DNA of 64,000 bases from JAFDZO01 sp044226845 (GTDB taxonomy: Bacteria; Bacteroidota; Ignavibacteria; Tepidaquicellales; Tepidaquicellaceae): positions 124,001-188,000 of the forward strand of contig JBGAGG010000006.1 of the NCBI GenBank assembly GCA_044226845.1. The letters are read 5' to 3'. Below, in pieces: positions 1 through 7,477 of this stretch (position 1 is its first letter; every line of letters starts with the position of its first letter). The position numbers were made by a program, and so were the translations under genes. The notes under the pieces are model-generated. The model worked only from the letters and a program-made list of their open reading frames with translations. It searched no databases and was not told the origin of the DNA.

Positions 1-602
1 CGTTTATTCTCATCGTAAATAAAATTTGTCAGCGAAGTATCATTAGTAGTTTTCCTCACAGATATTACTTTTGATAACAGCCCTTCCTCAGTATAAGTAA
101 TATACATATCTTTATCAGCTCCGCTGCCGTTATATTCTTCCGATACCTTTATAAGAAATTTTTCCGTGTAGAAAAAATTTATTCGCTGCGGTGCTGGTAT
201 ATCACTGAAAATATTTTTTGACTCTGCGCCGCCTGTATTTATCTGTATCAGATTTTTATCTGCATCATAGGTATAAGCTTCTATACTTCTTTGCTTGCTT
301 TGTTCTTTATTCTGCCCATTGTTCTGACCGTTGTTTTGAAAAACAATTTTAGTTACTATAGTATCTGTCAGTCCGTCACGGTTTATAAAGTATTCAATAT
401 TTCTCCCCGCAACCGAAACTCTTTTTACTCGCAATTTCTTAAAAAGTTCTTCCTTCGCCTTATAAATATTTTTGTAAAGTATCTGCTTCTCAAAATAATT
501 ATTGATACCGTAGTTCATTTTATAGTCCAGTATCTGCGCTTTTGTATCAACACTTACCAGTTTTATCAGAATAAAAAATATAAGTAGTCTTTTAATCCTC
601 AT
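1..602 (-). CDS. secreted hypothetical protein, 3' end outside window
   Basis: This reading frame is open from an ATG at 602 to the window edge, about 200 residues, and its C-terminus is cut off. It begins with a signal peptide (MRIKRLLIFFILIKL, ending near DTKAQ). The body is polar with tyrosine/aspartate turns such as YTYDADKNLI that recall YD/RHS-type repeats. It is a paralogue of the next two genes and of 3665-4579. Its start lies inside the end of the upstream gene (11-nt overlap), so it is probably translationally coupled. Function unknown; an envelope or secreted role is inferred from the signal peptide only. Confidence 0.75.
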   Translation of the reverse strand, partial: MRIKRLLIFFILIKLVSVDTKAQILDYKMNYGINNYFEKQILYKNIYKAKEELFKKLRVKRVSVAGRNIEYFINRDGLTDTIVTKIVFQNNGQNNGQNKEQSKQRSIEAYTYDADKNLIQINTGGAESKNIFSDIPAPQRINFFYTEKFLIKVSEEYNGSGADKDMYITYTEEGLLSKVISVRKTTNDTSLTNFIYDENK

Positions 603-1407
603 AATAAGTATATTCAAACTCACATTTTAACGGAGGGCAGCCTTCTCTGGTTTTTATAGCAAAATCTATTATTCCTGTTGGCTTTCTGTAATACACTTCT
701 TCACTTACAAATTCTGAGTTCCTCTCTTTAATAATTTGTTTTAACCCTTCGCTATTATATCTGCTTATTAATTTTAAAGTTCCGACTGAATATACCAGCG
801 AATCAGGAGTTGAAATTATTTCAAAAAGCTTTGATGAATATGAATTGATATCCATATTTATCCGCGTGCTATTGCCGGAGTATTCAAAAGTAAAACTAAG
901 GGTTCCGTCTTTGTAATTGTTGTTCACAAAACTTTTTGGCTTCCCCGATTTATAATTTATATCGTATCGTACAGGCTTTGTGCTGTCTCCTGATGCAATC
1001 ATATACTCGGGAAAATATTCTCCGTAAAAAATATTAAGTTCGAATCTTTGCTTGCCTTCAATTTGGTTTGAGTATTGCCTGCCCCGGCCCAGACTATCAT
1101 AGGAAGTGTATACGTGTGAAGTTCCTTTATTAAAGTGATAATAAGTGTTTTCAATCATTCTTCCTTCACGGTCAAATATCATTTTTTCAGCCGCGAAATT
1201 TGTATCACCGTTTACGTAAACTTCTTTAACTTTATTCTGCTTTAACTTCTCCCTGTCACCTTTTTCATATTTCATGTAAGAGCTGTATCCTAGCTGATAA
1301 GTAATCAGTCCGCCCGGGTCTATATCAGTAGTTTCCTGAGCTTCAGCCTCGGAAAAAAAGACAAATATGGGAATAAAAAAAATATATATTATAAAATTAT
1401 TTTTCAT
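592..1407 (-). CDS. secreted hypothetical protein, paralogue of neighbours
   Basis: 271 residues when started at the ATG at 1407, which places a clean signal peptide (MKNNFIIYIFFIPIFVFF..AEAQ) at the N-terminus; an ATG at 1452 would add 15 residues that spoil it. The body carries YD-like turns (YDSLGRGRQYS, REGRMIENTYYHF, YNSEGLKQI) suggestive of a beta-rich RHS-like scaffold, and it ends in a YEYTYYED tail. Start and stop each overlap the adjacent paralogue by 11 nt. No catalytic motif seen; function unknown. Confidence 0.75.
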   Translation of the reverse strand: MKNNFIIYIFFIPIFVFFSEAEAQETTDIDPGGLITYQLGYSSYMKYEKGDREKLKQNKVKEVYVNGDTNFAAEKMIFDREGRMIENTYYHFNKGTSHVYTSYDSLGRGRQYSNQIEGKQRFELNIFYGEYFPEYMIASGDSTKPVRYDINYKSGKPKSFVNNNYKDGTLSFTFEYSGNSTRINMDINSYSSKLFEIISTPDSLVYSVGTLKLISRYNSEGLKQIIKERNSEFVSEEVYYRKPTGIIDFAIKTREGCPPLKCEFEYTYYED

Positions 1408-2245
1408 AGTATTCATAATGGTAAAACGAAGTATATGATTCGCCGTCATCATATGTATTGGTTGAGGTTTCTCGCAGGCCTTTGCTGTTAAGGGTTATTT
1501 TTGTTTTATATTTGTATTTTGTTTCAGACTCAATAAATTCGTATCCTGTAAAAATACCGTTCTTAAATTCAAAGGTATGTACGGTGTTGGTCTTTGTAAT
1601 AATTACTTTATCCGGTTCATATTTTATTCTGTACATATCCGGTTTACCTTCAGTGTAAACGCTAATCAGCTTACCTTCATCATTGTATCTGAAATTTACA
1701 TAGGAAGTGATTTCATCCGTTCTTTTCATAAGAACTTTATTCAGCATCGGATTATCTTTATTGCTGCTGTATAATGGTTCAAGTACATTGTAATAAGCGC
1801 TGTCACTAAAATCTGCAATCAGAGCAATTTTATTATCATCATCGTAAGAAAAGAAGTGAATAAATTTTTCGCCGTCATCTCTGTATTGAAAAATATAGCT
1901 CGGTTTGTTTTTACTGTTAAGCCGTGCAATTATTTCACCTTCAGGTATCTGAGTAGTATCATAATAAAATCTTCCTGTTATATAACCGTCTTTGTTTACA
2001 GTCCCGCTGTTTTGATAATAGTCATACGTCTTATCATAATTCATATGAAATCTTCTTATCTTGTTCTGTTTAAAAACCTTTGCCTCAGCTTCATAATTAT
2101 CTTTAAAGATAATCTGCTTTGTAATCCAGAAAATTATTGACTCGTTGTTAATACTCAGATAGTCCTGCGCCCGCGCCCCTTCATATAAAAAATTAGAAAT
2201 AAAGATGACAAGAAAAAATAAATGTTTGACTGAAAATTTTTTCAT
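1397..2245 (-). CDS. secreted hypothetical protein, first of three overlapping paralogues
   Basis: 282 residues from the ATG at 2245, giving a signal peptide MKKFSVKHLFFLVIFISNF with a likely cleavage after GARAQ; an ATG at 2263 adds six residues. The body is rich in tyrosine, lysine and aspartate with RHS/YD-like turns (YNDEGKLISVY, LNSKGLRETSTNTYDDG) and ends YHYEYYEK like its relatives. It is the first gene of the minus-strand trio and its last 11 nt contain the start of the next gene. Function unknown; tandem duplication is the simplest explanation for the family. Confidence 0.75.
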   Translation of the reverse strand: MKKFSVKHLFFLVIFISNFLYEGARAQDYLSINNESIIFWITKQIIFKDNYEAEAKVFKQNKIRRFHMNYDKTYDYYQNSGTVNKDGYITGRFYYDTTQIPEGEIIARLNSKNKPSYIFQYRDDGEKFIHFFSYDDDNKIALIADFSDSAYYNVLEPLYSSNKDNPMLNKVLMKRTDEITSYVNFRYNDEGKLISVYTEGKPDMYRIKYEPDKVIITKTNTVHTFEFKNGIFTGYEFIESETKYKYKTKITLNSKGLRETSTNTYDDGESYTSFYHYEYYEK

Positions 2246-2344
2246 ATTAAAATTTAATTTCATAAAATCCTAACAAAATAAGTAAGTTTCAATGAAGAAG
2301 AGGGAAGGGAAAAAAATCAGATTTGAAAACGCTAATAGCACACC

Positions 2345-2510
2345 CGGCCGTTGTTGATCCTCGTGATCAACAACCACAACGCTATAAAAAACGGCCTTAT
2401 TAATTTTCCGTAAAGAAAATCACGAGAACAAGCGAGGCGAGACGTATGTCTGAGCGAGCGTAGCGAAGCGAGTTTACGTCGTAGCCCGCTTTTCGGAGTG
2501 ATTTTTAGGG
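2345..2510. repeat. nested inverted-repeat region in a 600-bp gene-free stretch
   Basis: The stretch from 2264 to about 2800 holds no credible gene. Within it GGCCGTT (2346-2352) can pair with AACGGCC (2390-2396) around a second hairpin, GTTGTTGATC/GATCAACAAC (2350-2374). AAAATCAC (2417-2424) pairs with GTGATTTT (about 2499-2506) around a GAGCGAG-rich core. It resembles the multi-branched elements at 46.5 and 47.5 kb in style but not in sequence. Confidence 0.45.
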
Positions 2511-2630
2511 AAATTTATATAAGCCTTGATTTTTTTGGTACTTTTGTATCAAGACAAAAAGAAAAATCAAACGTAGTTTGATGAAATGATAAATAATGTC
2601 AGGACTTTCGCCCCGTTAATTTAAAATTGG

Positions 2631-2650
2631 ATTCCCGCCTTCGCGGGAAT
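2631..2650. repeat. short hairpin repeat ATTCCCGC-CTTC-GCGGGAAT
   Basis: A perfect 8-bp stem with a 4-nt loop followed by GACAA. Hairpins of this sequence type are widespread dispersed intergenic repeats in bacterial genomes; it lies in gene-free sequence. No U-tract follows, so it is not an obvious terminator. Confidence 0.5.
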
Positions 2651-2799
2651 GACAAAGAAGGTGAAATCAACCTCAGAGTACCCCAAAAACCCTCAAAAAT
2701 TCACCCAAATCGCAGTCCGAAAATAAACACCTGTAAAATCAACTCCACAAAAATTCATCCATCACAAAAAAAATTCCAACTAACCCACTGAAATATCAT

Positions 2800-2895
2800 G
2801 CCAAAAAAATTCAATGAAAAATGAAAAAATTGTTAAAACAATAAATTATCTCTGAAAATCAGAAAAAACGTAACCTCAAAAACAGCCTAAAATCG
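2800..2895 (-). repeat. 3'-flank element shared with 25085-25180 (copy A)
   Basis: Read on the minus strand, the sequence just after the stop of the S24 repressor contains GGCTGTTTTTGAGGTTACG and, about 50 nt on, TTTTTTCATTTTTCAT. The same two blocks occur in the same order downstream of the gene at 24531-25031, with roughly 70 percent identity in between by eye. It could be a conserved 3' untranslated region, or the shared edge of transferred cassettes. Confidence 0.5.
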
Positions 2896-2901
2896 CACAT
2901 T

Positions 2902-3543
2902 TTACTTCACATCTCTTATTATCCGCACGACCTTATAGATCTTCAAAATCTCGTCTTCATCATAGATTTCCGGCTCATATTTCGTGTTTATCGAGTAAAG
3001 CATCACAGAACCCGCCTTTTTATTCCGTTTTATGAGCTTTGCATTCGCCTCTATTGTATCGACCGATTTAAACACGCAAACCACAGCCGTTCTGTCCTTT
3101 ATCAGGTCCGGCTTATCCACGCAAATCAGCACGTCATAGGGATTTATATAGGGAGCCATCGAGTCGCCCTTGGCTATGAGCCCGAAGGCCTCTCCGTACT
3201 TGGTGAGCGCCGGCAGCTGCATATACTCCTTCACCTTATCCGTATCCCATTGGCTGGCCGGGCTGCCGCAATAAACGTATGCAAACAGGGGAATACTGCG
3301 TATTTTCGCCTTTTCCGGAGCGGTGATTTTCTGGATGAACATCTCTCCCTCGCCGCTGATAAGCCACGATAGATTGACGGCTCCGAATTTATCGACGAGC
3401 CGCTCATAGAACTCGGAATTGGGCTTTACCTTGCCGCTTTCATAGCGGGAAAGGTTGCCGTTATCGATTCCGAGCTTCACTGCCAGCTGGTTTTTATTCA
3501 GCCCCAGCGCCTCGCGTAATTGCTTTAATCTTGTCTGTATCAT
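2902..3543 (-). CDS. XRE-family repressor with S24 (LexA/CI-type) autoprotease domain
   Basis: 213 residues. Residues 1-60 form an XRE helix-turn-helix (LKQLREALGLNKNQLAVKLG..GNLSRYESG). The C-terminal half is an S24 peptidase: catalytic Ser128 in GDSMAP, candidate general-base Lys169 in NAKLIK, and a Cys92-Gly93 pair in the position of the LexA/UmuD self-cleavage site. This is the architecture of phage CI-like and LexA-like repressors that self-cleave when RecA is activated. The gene is visibly richer in G and C than its neighbours, suggesting transfer. A 15-bp palindrome 51 bp upstream is a likely autoregulatory operator. Its targets are unknown; the phage-derived genes downstream and the polymerase/SRAP pair are candidates. 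Confidence 0.88.
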   Translation of the reverse strand: MIQTRLKQLREALGLNKNQLAVKLGIDNGNLSRYESGKVKPNSEFYERLVDKFGAVNLSWLISGEGEMFIQKITAPEKAKIRSIPLFAYVYCGSPASQWDTDKVKEYMQLPALTKYGEAFGLIAKGDSMAPYINPYDVLICVDKPDLIKDRTAVVCVFKSVDTIEANAKLIKRNKKAGSVMLYSINTKYEPEIYDEDEILKIYKVVRIIRDVK

Positions 3544-3564
3544 ATCACTGTTTATGGGGGAAAT

Positions 3565-3642
3565 TTATATCATGTAAAGGGCAAAACAAATTATAACGAT
3601 TATCGTTAAGATTGCCCATGCGACTTTGTGAATTGTTTTCAT
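3565..3642 (-). CDS. possible 25-residue membrane peptide
   Basis: A short ATG-to-TAA frame encodes MKTIHKVAWAILTIIVIICF plus five residues, a single hydrophobic segment. It lies between the repressor and a secreted-protein gene and overlaps the palindrome at 3594-3608, so the frame could simply be a by-product of a regulatory region. Weak support: length only, no clear ribosome binding site. Confidence 0.25.
   Translation of the reverse strand: MKTIHKVAWAILTIIVIICFALYMI
3594..3608. promoter_or_regulatory. candidate repressor operator, palindrome TAACGATTATCGTTA
   Basis: A perfect 15-bp palindrome about a central T, 51 bp upstream of the S24-repressor start codon. Size, symmetry and position fit an XRE-dimer operator and autoregulation. 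I did not find a second copy in the window, so the assignment rests on position alone. Confidence 0.45.
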
Positions 3643-3664
3643 TCTATTGAGTTAAGTTTAAAAT

Positions 3665-4579
3665 TCATTGGTAATACTCATACATATACTTATAACTTTT
3701 TGTACTGATATTTTTACTGCCTGAAGATTTTGTTATAGTAACAGATTCTATAAGTCCGTTTGCCTGATATGTGAAATTCATTTTGTAAATAAAAACTTCG
3801 CTGCCGATTTTTTTGATCGTTGTATATGAACTTATTCTATCGTTATCAAATTCAAATTTTAAATATTTCTGATTATCAAAATCTGCGCGCAGCGGCATAT
3901 AGAAGCTTGTTAAGTCATCTTTAACATCGCGGGCTTTTATTGTCATCGATTTATCATCACGGCTAATTTCAAAAACGTTATCAGGATTTGGTACTGTAAC
4001 GTCCAGAATCCTTTTTATCAAACCCATGCTATCCGTTTCAATTTTAAATCTGTTCGTTCTGCGGAAATCCTTATAGGTAAAATCAGTATGGCAGGAGTCC
4101 GGCAGCTCATTTACATAGGAGAATTTCGCATAGTAATCTATCATTTCATAGCTCTCACTTTTTATTGCGAAGAGCTTGCCAAGATCATGCTCGTAAAAAA
4201 GCGCAGTCTCATCGGGACTGTAATAAATATAACTTATCAATCCGCCGACGTTATATTTTATATTGTATTCTATATCATCTGCTTTTTCGTTTTCTCCAAG
4301 TAGATAAATATCGTTATGAGTGATTAAGTTTTCAATGAAACCCCGGGTGTTCAGTTCATATTTTTCAAACGCCGGCTCTGATTCGCTCCCGACAGTTATC
4401 GTCTTTACTTTATTTTCTCTCAGTCTCTTCGCATCTGGCTCATAAATCTTTTTAAGATTTGTATTCACTATTAAATGCATAGAGGCATGCCTGCTTGTAA
4501 AAGGGAAGGTGTACTGGGCGACCGCATTTCCGCTGCAAAATCCCAATAAAACAACCAAAATTATTACAGATCTGCTCAT
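3665..4579 (-). CDS. secreted hypothetical protein, fourth member of the local family
   Basis: 304 residues with a signal peptide (MSRSVIILVVLLGFCSGNAVAQ) and a polar, tyrosine-rich body with turns such as LNTRGFIENL and YQANGLIESVTI. It ends YKYMYEYYQ, matching the aromatic tails of the paralogues at 592-2245. It also shares the motif of Lys-Val/Ile following a basic run near residue 60 (RLRENKVKTITV versus KLKQNKVKEVYV). Separated from them by the repressor gene, which may have been inserted into an older tandem family. No enzymatic motif; function unknown. Confidence 0.72.
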   Translation of the reverse strand: MSRSVIILVVLLGFCSGNAVAQYTFPFTSRHASMHLIVNTNLKKIYEPDAKRLRENKVKTITVGSESEPAFEKYELNTRGFIENLITHNDIYLLGENEKADDIEYNIKYNVGGLISYIYYSPDETALFYEHDLGKLFAIKSESYEMIDYYAKFSYVNELPDSCHTDFTYKDFRRTNRFKIETDSMGLIKRILDVTVPNPDNVFEISRDDKSMTIKARDVKDDLTSFYMPLRADFDNQKYLKFEFDNDRISSYTTIKKIGSEVFIYKMNFTYQANGLIESVTITKSSGSKNISTKSYKYMYEYYQ

Positions 4580-4800
4580 TGTTAATTACTAATTGTTAAT
4601 TGAAAACATGGGGATGAATTTTTACCCTCTGCTTAACTACCATAAATAATTAGTCATTATACAAGTACCGCATAAGTGCAGTAAATAGTGCTTGACTATA
4701 CTGAATAAGTGCCGTAAATTTGTATGGTAGATTAAGATTTAAGAATTATGAATTAAGATATAAGATTTCCCAAGAATTTAAAATGAAGAATTGATACAGT

Positions 4801-4849
4801 TATAAGTTATAAGTTATAAGTTATAAGTTATAAGTTATGAGTTATGAGT
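4801..4849. repeat. heptanucleotide tandem repeat, seven units
   Basis: Five units of TATAAGT followed by two of TATGAGT, within a gene-free interval (4580-5048). The same interval carries AATTGNT-type heptamers at about 4577-4600 and 4899-4940. These belong to the window-wide class of 7-bp tandem repeats. Confidence 0.85.
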
Positions 4850-5048
4850 TGCAGAATTATGAATTATCCGGAAGGTTAAAAAAAAATAAGATGAATTATG
4901 CTAATTGTTAATTACTAATTGTTAATTGAAAATTGCTAATTGTCGAATCGGCATAAAAAAATATCAGCCTGCAAATTACTTCTATGCAAGACTGATATTT
5001 TTAGGAAAAGGATTTTTGCGCTACTTAGTTATAACGAAAAGTAAAACA

Positions 5049-5351
5049 TTAACGGAAGTACTCAATCGAAAGCGTGCGTTTCTTTGGTATCAGTTCTTCC
5101 TGTGCGCTGCCCGCCAGAGTATTATAAGTGTAGACAATGTAGTTCTTGCTGTTTTCAACAATTGTAAATATATCACTCTGTGTATCAGCAAATTGTTTGC
5201 CTACGGCAGCTTCCTGGTATATACCATCGACAACATAATAAAGCTTCTCGATTGATAAAGGTAATTCCTTAATATTATGCTTCGCCAAAAATTCTTTATA
5301 AAGCTTCTCAGCCTCCACGGGTGAGATTGAGTCCGGAATGTAGTATTTCAT
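5049..5351 (-). CDS. hypothetical 100-residue protein
   Basis: A complete frame MKYYIPDSISPVEAEKLYKE.. to LSIEYFR. No signal peptide or membrane segment; mixed alpha/beta composition. It is flanked by repeat-rich gene-free DNA on both sides and stands alone on the minus strand in the phage-derived region. I do not recognise the family. Confidence 0.5.
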   Translation of the reverse strand: MKYYIPDSISPVEAEKLYKEFLAKHNIKELPLSIEKLYYVVDGIYQEAAVGKQFADTQSDIFTIVENSKNYIVYTYNTLAGSAQEELIPKKRTLSIEYFR

Positions 5352-5728
5352 TTTTCTCTTAAGGGAGTTTAAGATTATGTATGGCGAATCGTAACAAATT
5401 AATTTAATGCTTATGAATATGCAACATAATATTGCAGAAATACCTATGACAGTTAATACGGTTTGTGAAAAATTTTAATTCCTCTCACAGGTATAAAACA
5501 GCATTCCTCTTATATAAATATATGATTTCTATTCATTCAGTTTTAACGGCATTGTAAAGCTAAAAACTTTTGTGAAAGTATTTATCGCTCCCGCGAAATT
5601 AATAATGTATAATTAATAATTCAAAATCATCGCTCTGTACTGCTTTAATCAGTAAGTAACTTGCATGCAGATCAATCTGCTTCGCATAATATTACTAATT
5701 GTTATTTATTAATTATTAATTGTAAAAA
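5352..5728. other. gene-free interval
   Basis: AT-rich sequence with no credible frame. The last 30 bases before the next start codon are TTAATTATTAATTG-type heptamers, as seen before several other genes in this window. Confidence 0.5.
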
Positions 5729-6052
5729 ATGCTTCCAGATAAAAAAACAGATGAGTACACGCGCTACTGCATTACTCCTGAAGGGAAAGAGTACCTTCGC
5801 AGAATGTTTGAAGAAAAAAATACATCAGAAGAACCTGAAGATAACGATGATGAATTTGAACTGAACATGGATGAAGAAATTGATTTTGAAAATTTAAAAA
5901 TATTCGATATAGATGATGATGATTTCGAGCCTGATGAGCTCGATATACTTGAGAATGAAATTTTAAATAATGAGAAGACCGATGAATTATTCCGGCTGAA
6001 TGAAAAAGATAACGATGATGATTATGATTTTTGGAAAGAGACACATTCTTGA
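5729..6052 (+). CDS. strongly acidic hypothetical protein
   Basis: 107 residues with more than a third Asp plus Glu, including runs such as EEPEDNDDEFELNMDEE and DIDDDDFEPDELD; almost no hydrophobic core beyond short patches. No signal peptide. It lies just upstream of the YqaJ-type nuclease gene, separated by an 18-bp inverted repeat. Small acidic phage proteins can act as DNA mimics or nuclease inhibitors, but nothing here shows that directly; a disordered linker or chaperone-type role is equally possible. Confidence 0.55.
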   Translation: MLPDKKTDEYTRYCITPEGKEYLRRMFEEKNTSEEPEDNDDEFELNMDEEIDFENLKIFDIDDDDFEPDELDILENEILNNEKTDELFRLNEKDNDDDYDFWKETHS

Positions 6053-6104
6053 TTTCAGATTTTCTTGTATGCGAACGGTGCAGGGGTGGTCAGAAATAGA
6101 ATAC

Positions 6105-6159
6105 GTAAAAAGTTTATACATTAGTTCCCGGCAGCTTTACAAATGTATAAACTTTTTAC
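6105..6159. promoter_or_regulatory. 18-bp perfect inverted repeat at the YqaJ-type gene start
   Basis: GTAAAAAGTTTATACATT at 6105-6122 is exactly complementary to 6142-6159, with a 19-nt spacer. The right arm contains the first ATG (6143) of the downstream frame. In RNA the arms would form a stable hairpin hiding that codon; in DNA it looks like a large operator. This argues for translation starting at 6164 or 6206. Confidence 0.6.
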
Positions 6160-6205
6160 TGAAATGAAAACCAAACATAATTTCACAAACATAAATTATA
6201 ACGAC

Positions 6206-7066
6206 ATGAAAAATTTTATCACGGGTTCCGATCTCTCCGCAATTATCGGACTCAATCCGTACAAAACTCCTTACGCCGTTTGGGCTTCAATAGTTAATTC
6301 GCGCGGAGAGAAAGAGCCCGAGCTTGCCATAAAAATATCAAACACTCTTCAGCCGTCAATTGCCGCACTGTACGAGGAAGTTTCGGGTAAAAAAACAATT
6401 CTTCCTCTCGAAAAAAATATCCGGCATGAGAAGTATGATTTCATCGCAGCTACTCCGAACCGTTTCATTGAAGATACCGGAGTTCTTCAGACATACGGAA
6501 CTCAGAAATTTATCGAACGCGATTTTATTCCGCAGCACTGGTATTTAAAAATTATCTGGGATATGGGAGTCACACAAAAGAAAGAGGGAGTGATTGCCTG
6601 GCTTGAGCGCGGGCTGCGCTTTAAGCATACTGAAGTTCAGTTTGATGAAGAGCTATTTGCACACATGCTGACGGCTGCAGTAGATTTCTGGAATGAACAT
6701 ATCATTGCAAAAAATCCGCCGAAAGCTCTTACCCGCAGCGATATAAAAAATATTTTCCGCCGGCACAGCGAAATGAAATTTGTCCCTGCAGATGAGCAAA
6801 GCTATAATGAAATCAAGCGTATGAAGTCACTGAAGGATGAAAAGAAATTTATTGAAAGCGAGCTTGAAAATATACAGTCATCACTCGAGTTTCTCATGGG
6901 AGATGCTGAGGGCTTGACCTACGGTGATAAAATTCTTGCAACTTGGAAATCGGATAGCGGAGTAAAGAAGTTCGATGAAGCTAATTTTAAAAAAGAAAAT
7001 CCTGATATCTATATGAAATACCTAACGGAGACAGAAGGGAAGAGAAGATTTAATTTGAAATACTGA
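6206..7066 (+). CDS. YqaJ-like phage recombination exonuclease
   Basis: 286 residues from the ATG at 6206. The N-terminal motif GSDLSAIIGLNPYKTPYAVW is characteristic of YqaJ viral recombinase domains, the lambda-exonuclease-like PD-(D/E)XK nucleases that resect DNA ends for phage recombination. Mid-protein WDMGVTQKKEGVIAWLERG is where these enzymes carry metal-binding residues. A helical region (residues about 195-245) precedes a conserved-looking C-terminus, ATWKSDSGVKKFDEANF. In-frame ATGs at 6143 and 6164 are upstream; the first sits in a hairpin arm. Partners expected for such enzymes (single-strand annealing protein) are not seen nearby. Confidence 0.8.
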   Translation: MKNFITGSDLSAIIGLNPYKTPYAVWASIVNSRGEKEPELAIKISNTLQPSIAALYEEVSGKKTILPLEKNIRHEKYDFIAATPNRFIEDTGVLQTYGTQKFIERDFIPQHWYLKIIWDMGVTQKKEGVIAWLERGLRFKHTEVQFDEELFAHMLTAAVDFWNEHIIAKNPPKALTRSDIKNIFRRHSEMKFVPADEQSYNEIKRMKSLKDEKKFIESELENIQSSLEFLMGDAEGLTYGDKILATWKSDSGVKKFDEANFKKENPDIYMKYLTETEGKRRFNLKY

Positions 7067-7168
7067 TAATACTTAGTAGTGTGCAATGAGTACTGAGAAT
7101 ATTCTCAGAGAATGAAAAAGACTCTACTCAATACACATTACCCAATACTCAATACAAACAAAATCAAA

Positions 7169-7408
7169 ATGACAAAGCCAACATTATATTCAAAAAATTA
7201 TCTATTCACACAAGGAGATGTTACAGTTTATCTTAAGATAGATTGCTGCAATAAACTTTACACTGTCGGAATACAGGATACAAGTGTTGAAAGCGCATTT
7301 ACTGCCACTGAAAACTTTGATAGAAATATTATAGCTGCAGAACTTATTCTGGATGCAGTGAGATTTGCAAAAGATGAAATGAAACCGGAGTTTGAAATTC
7401 AGAATTAA
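7169..7408 (+). CDS. small hypothetical protein
   Basis: 79 residues from the ATG at 7169 (MTKPTLYSKNYLFTQGDVTVYL..). An upstream in-frame ATG at 7112 would add 19 residues encoded largely by heptamer repeats, so I reject it. Two adjacent cysteines (DCCNK), no signal peptide. Position between the YqaJ-type and DUF4373-type genes suggests a phage accessory role; family not recognised. Confidence 0.5.
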   Translation: MTKPTLYSKNYLFTQGDVTVYLKIDCCNKLYTVGIQDTSVESAFTATENFDRNIIAAELILDAVRFAKDEMKPEFEIQN

Positions 7409-7477
7409 GAATGCAAAATTCAGAATTTTGAAAAGTATATTATTCATTACTCATTATTAATTATTAATTGAAACACT

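Noticed and set aside
291..587. 98-codon plus-strand frame
   Set aside because: It lies opposite a signal-peptide-bearing minus-strand gene that belongs to a clear paralogous family; no family signal of its own.
2631..2650. Hairpin as terminator of the minus-strand repressor gene
   Set aside because: It lies 250 bases past the stop and has no adjacent U-tract; better viewed as a dispersed hairpin repeat.
5661..5864. 67-codon plus-strand frame overlapping the acidic-protein gene
   Set aside because: It begins in repeat-rich DNA and overlaps the better-supported acidic frame in another phase.
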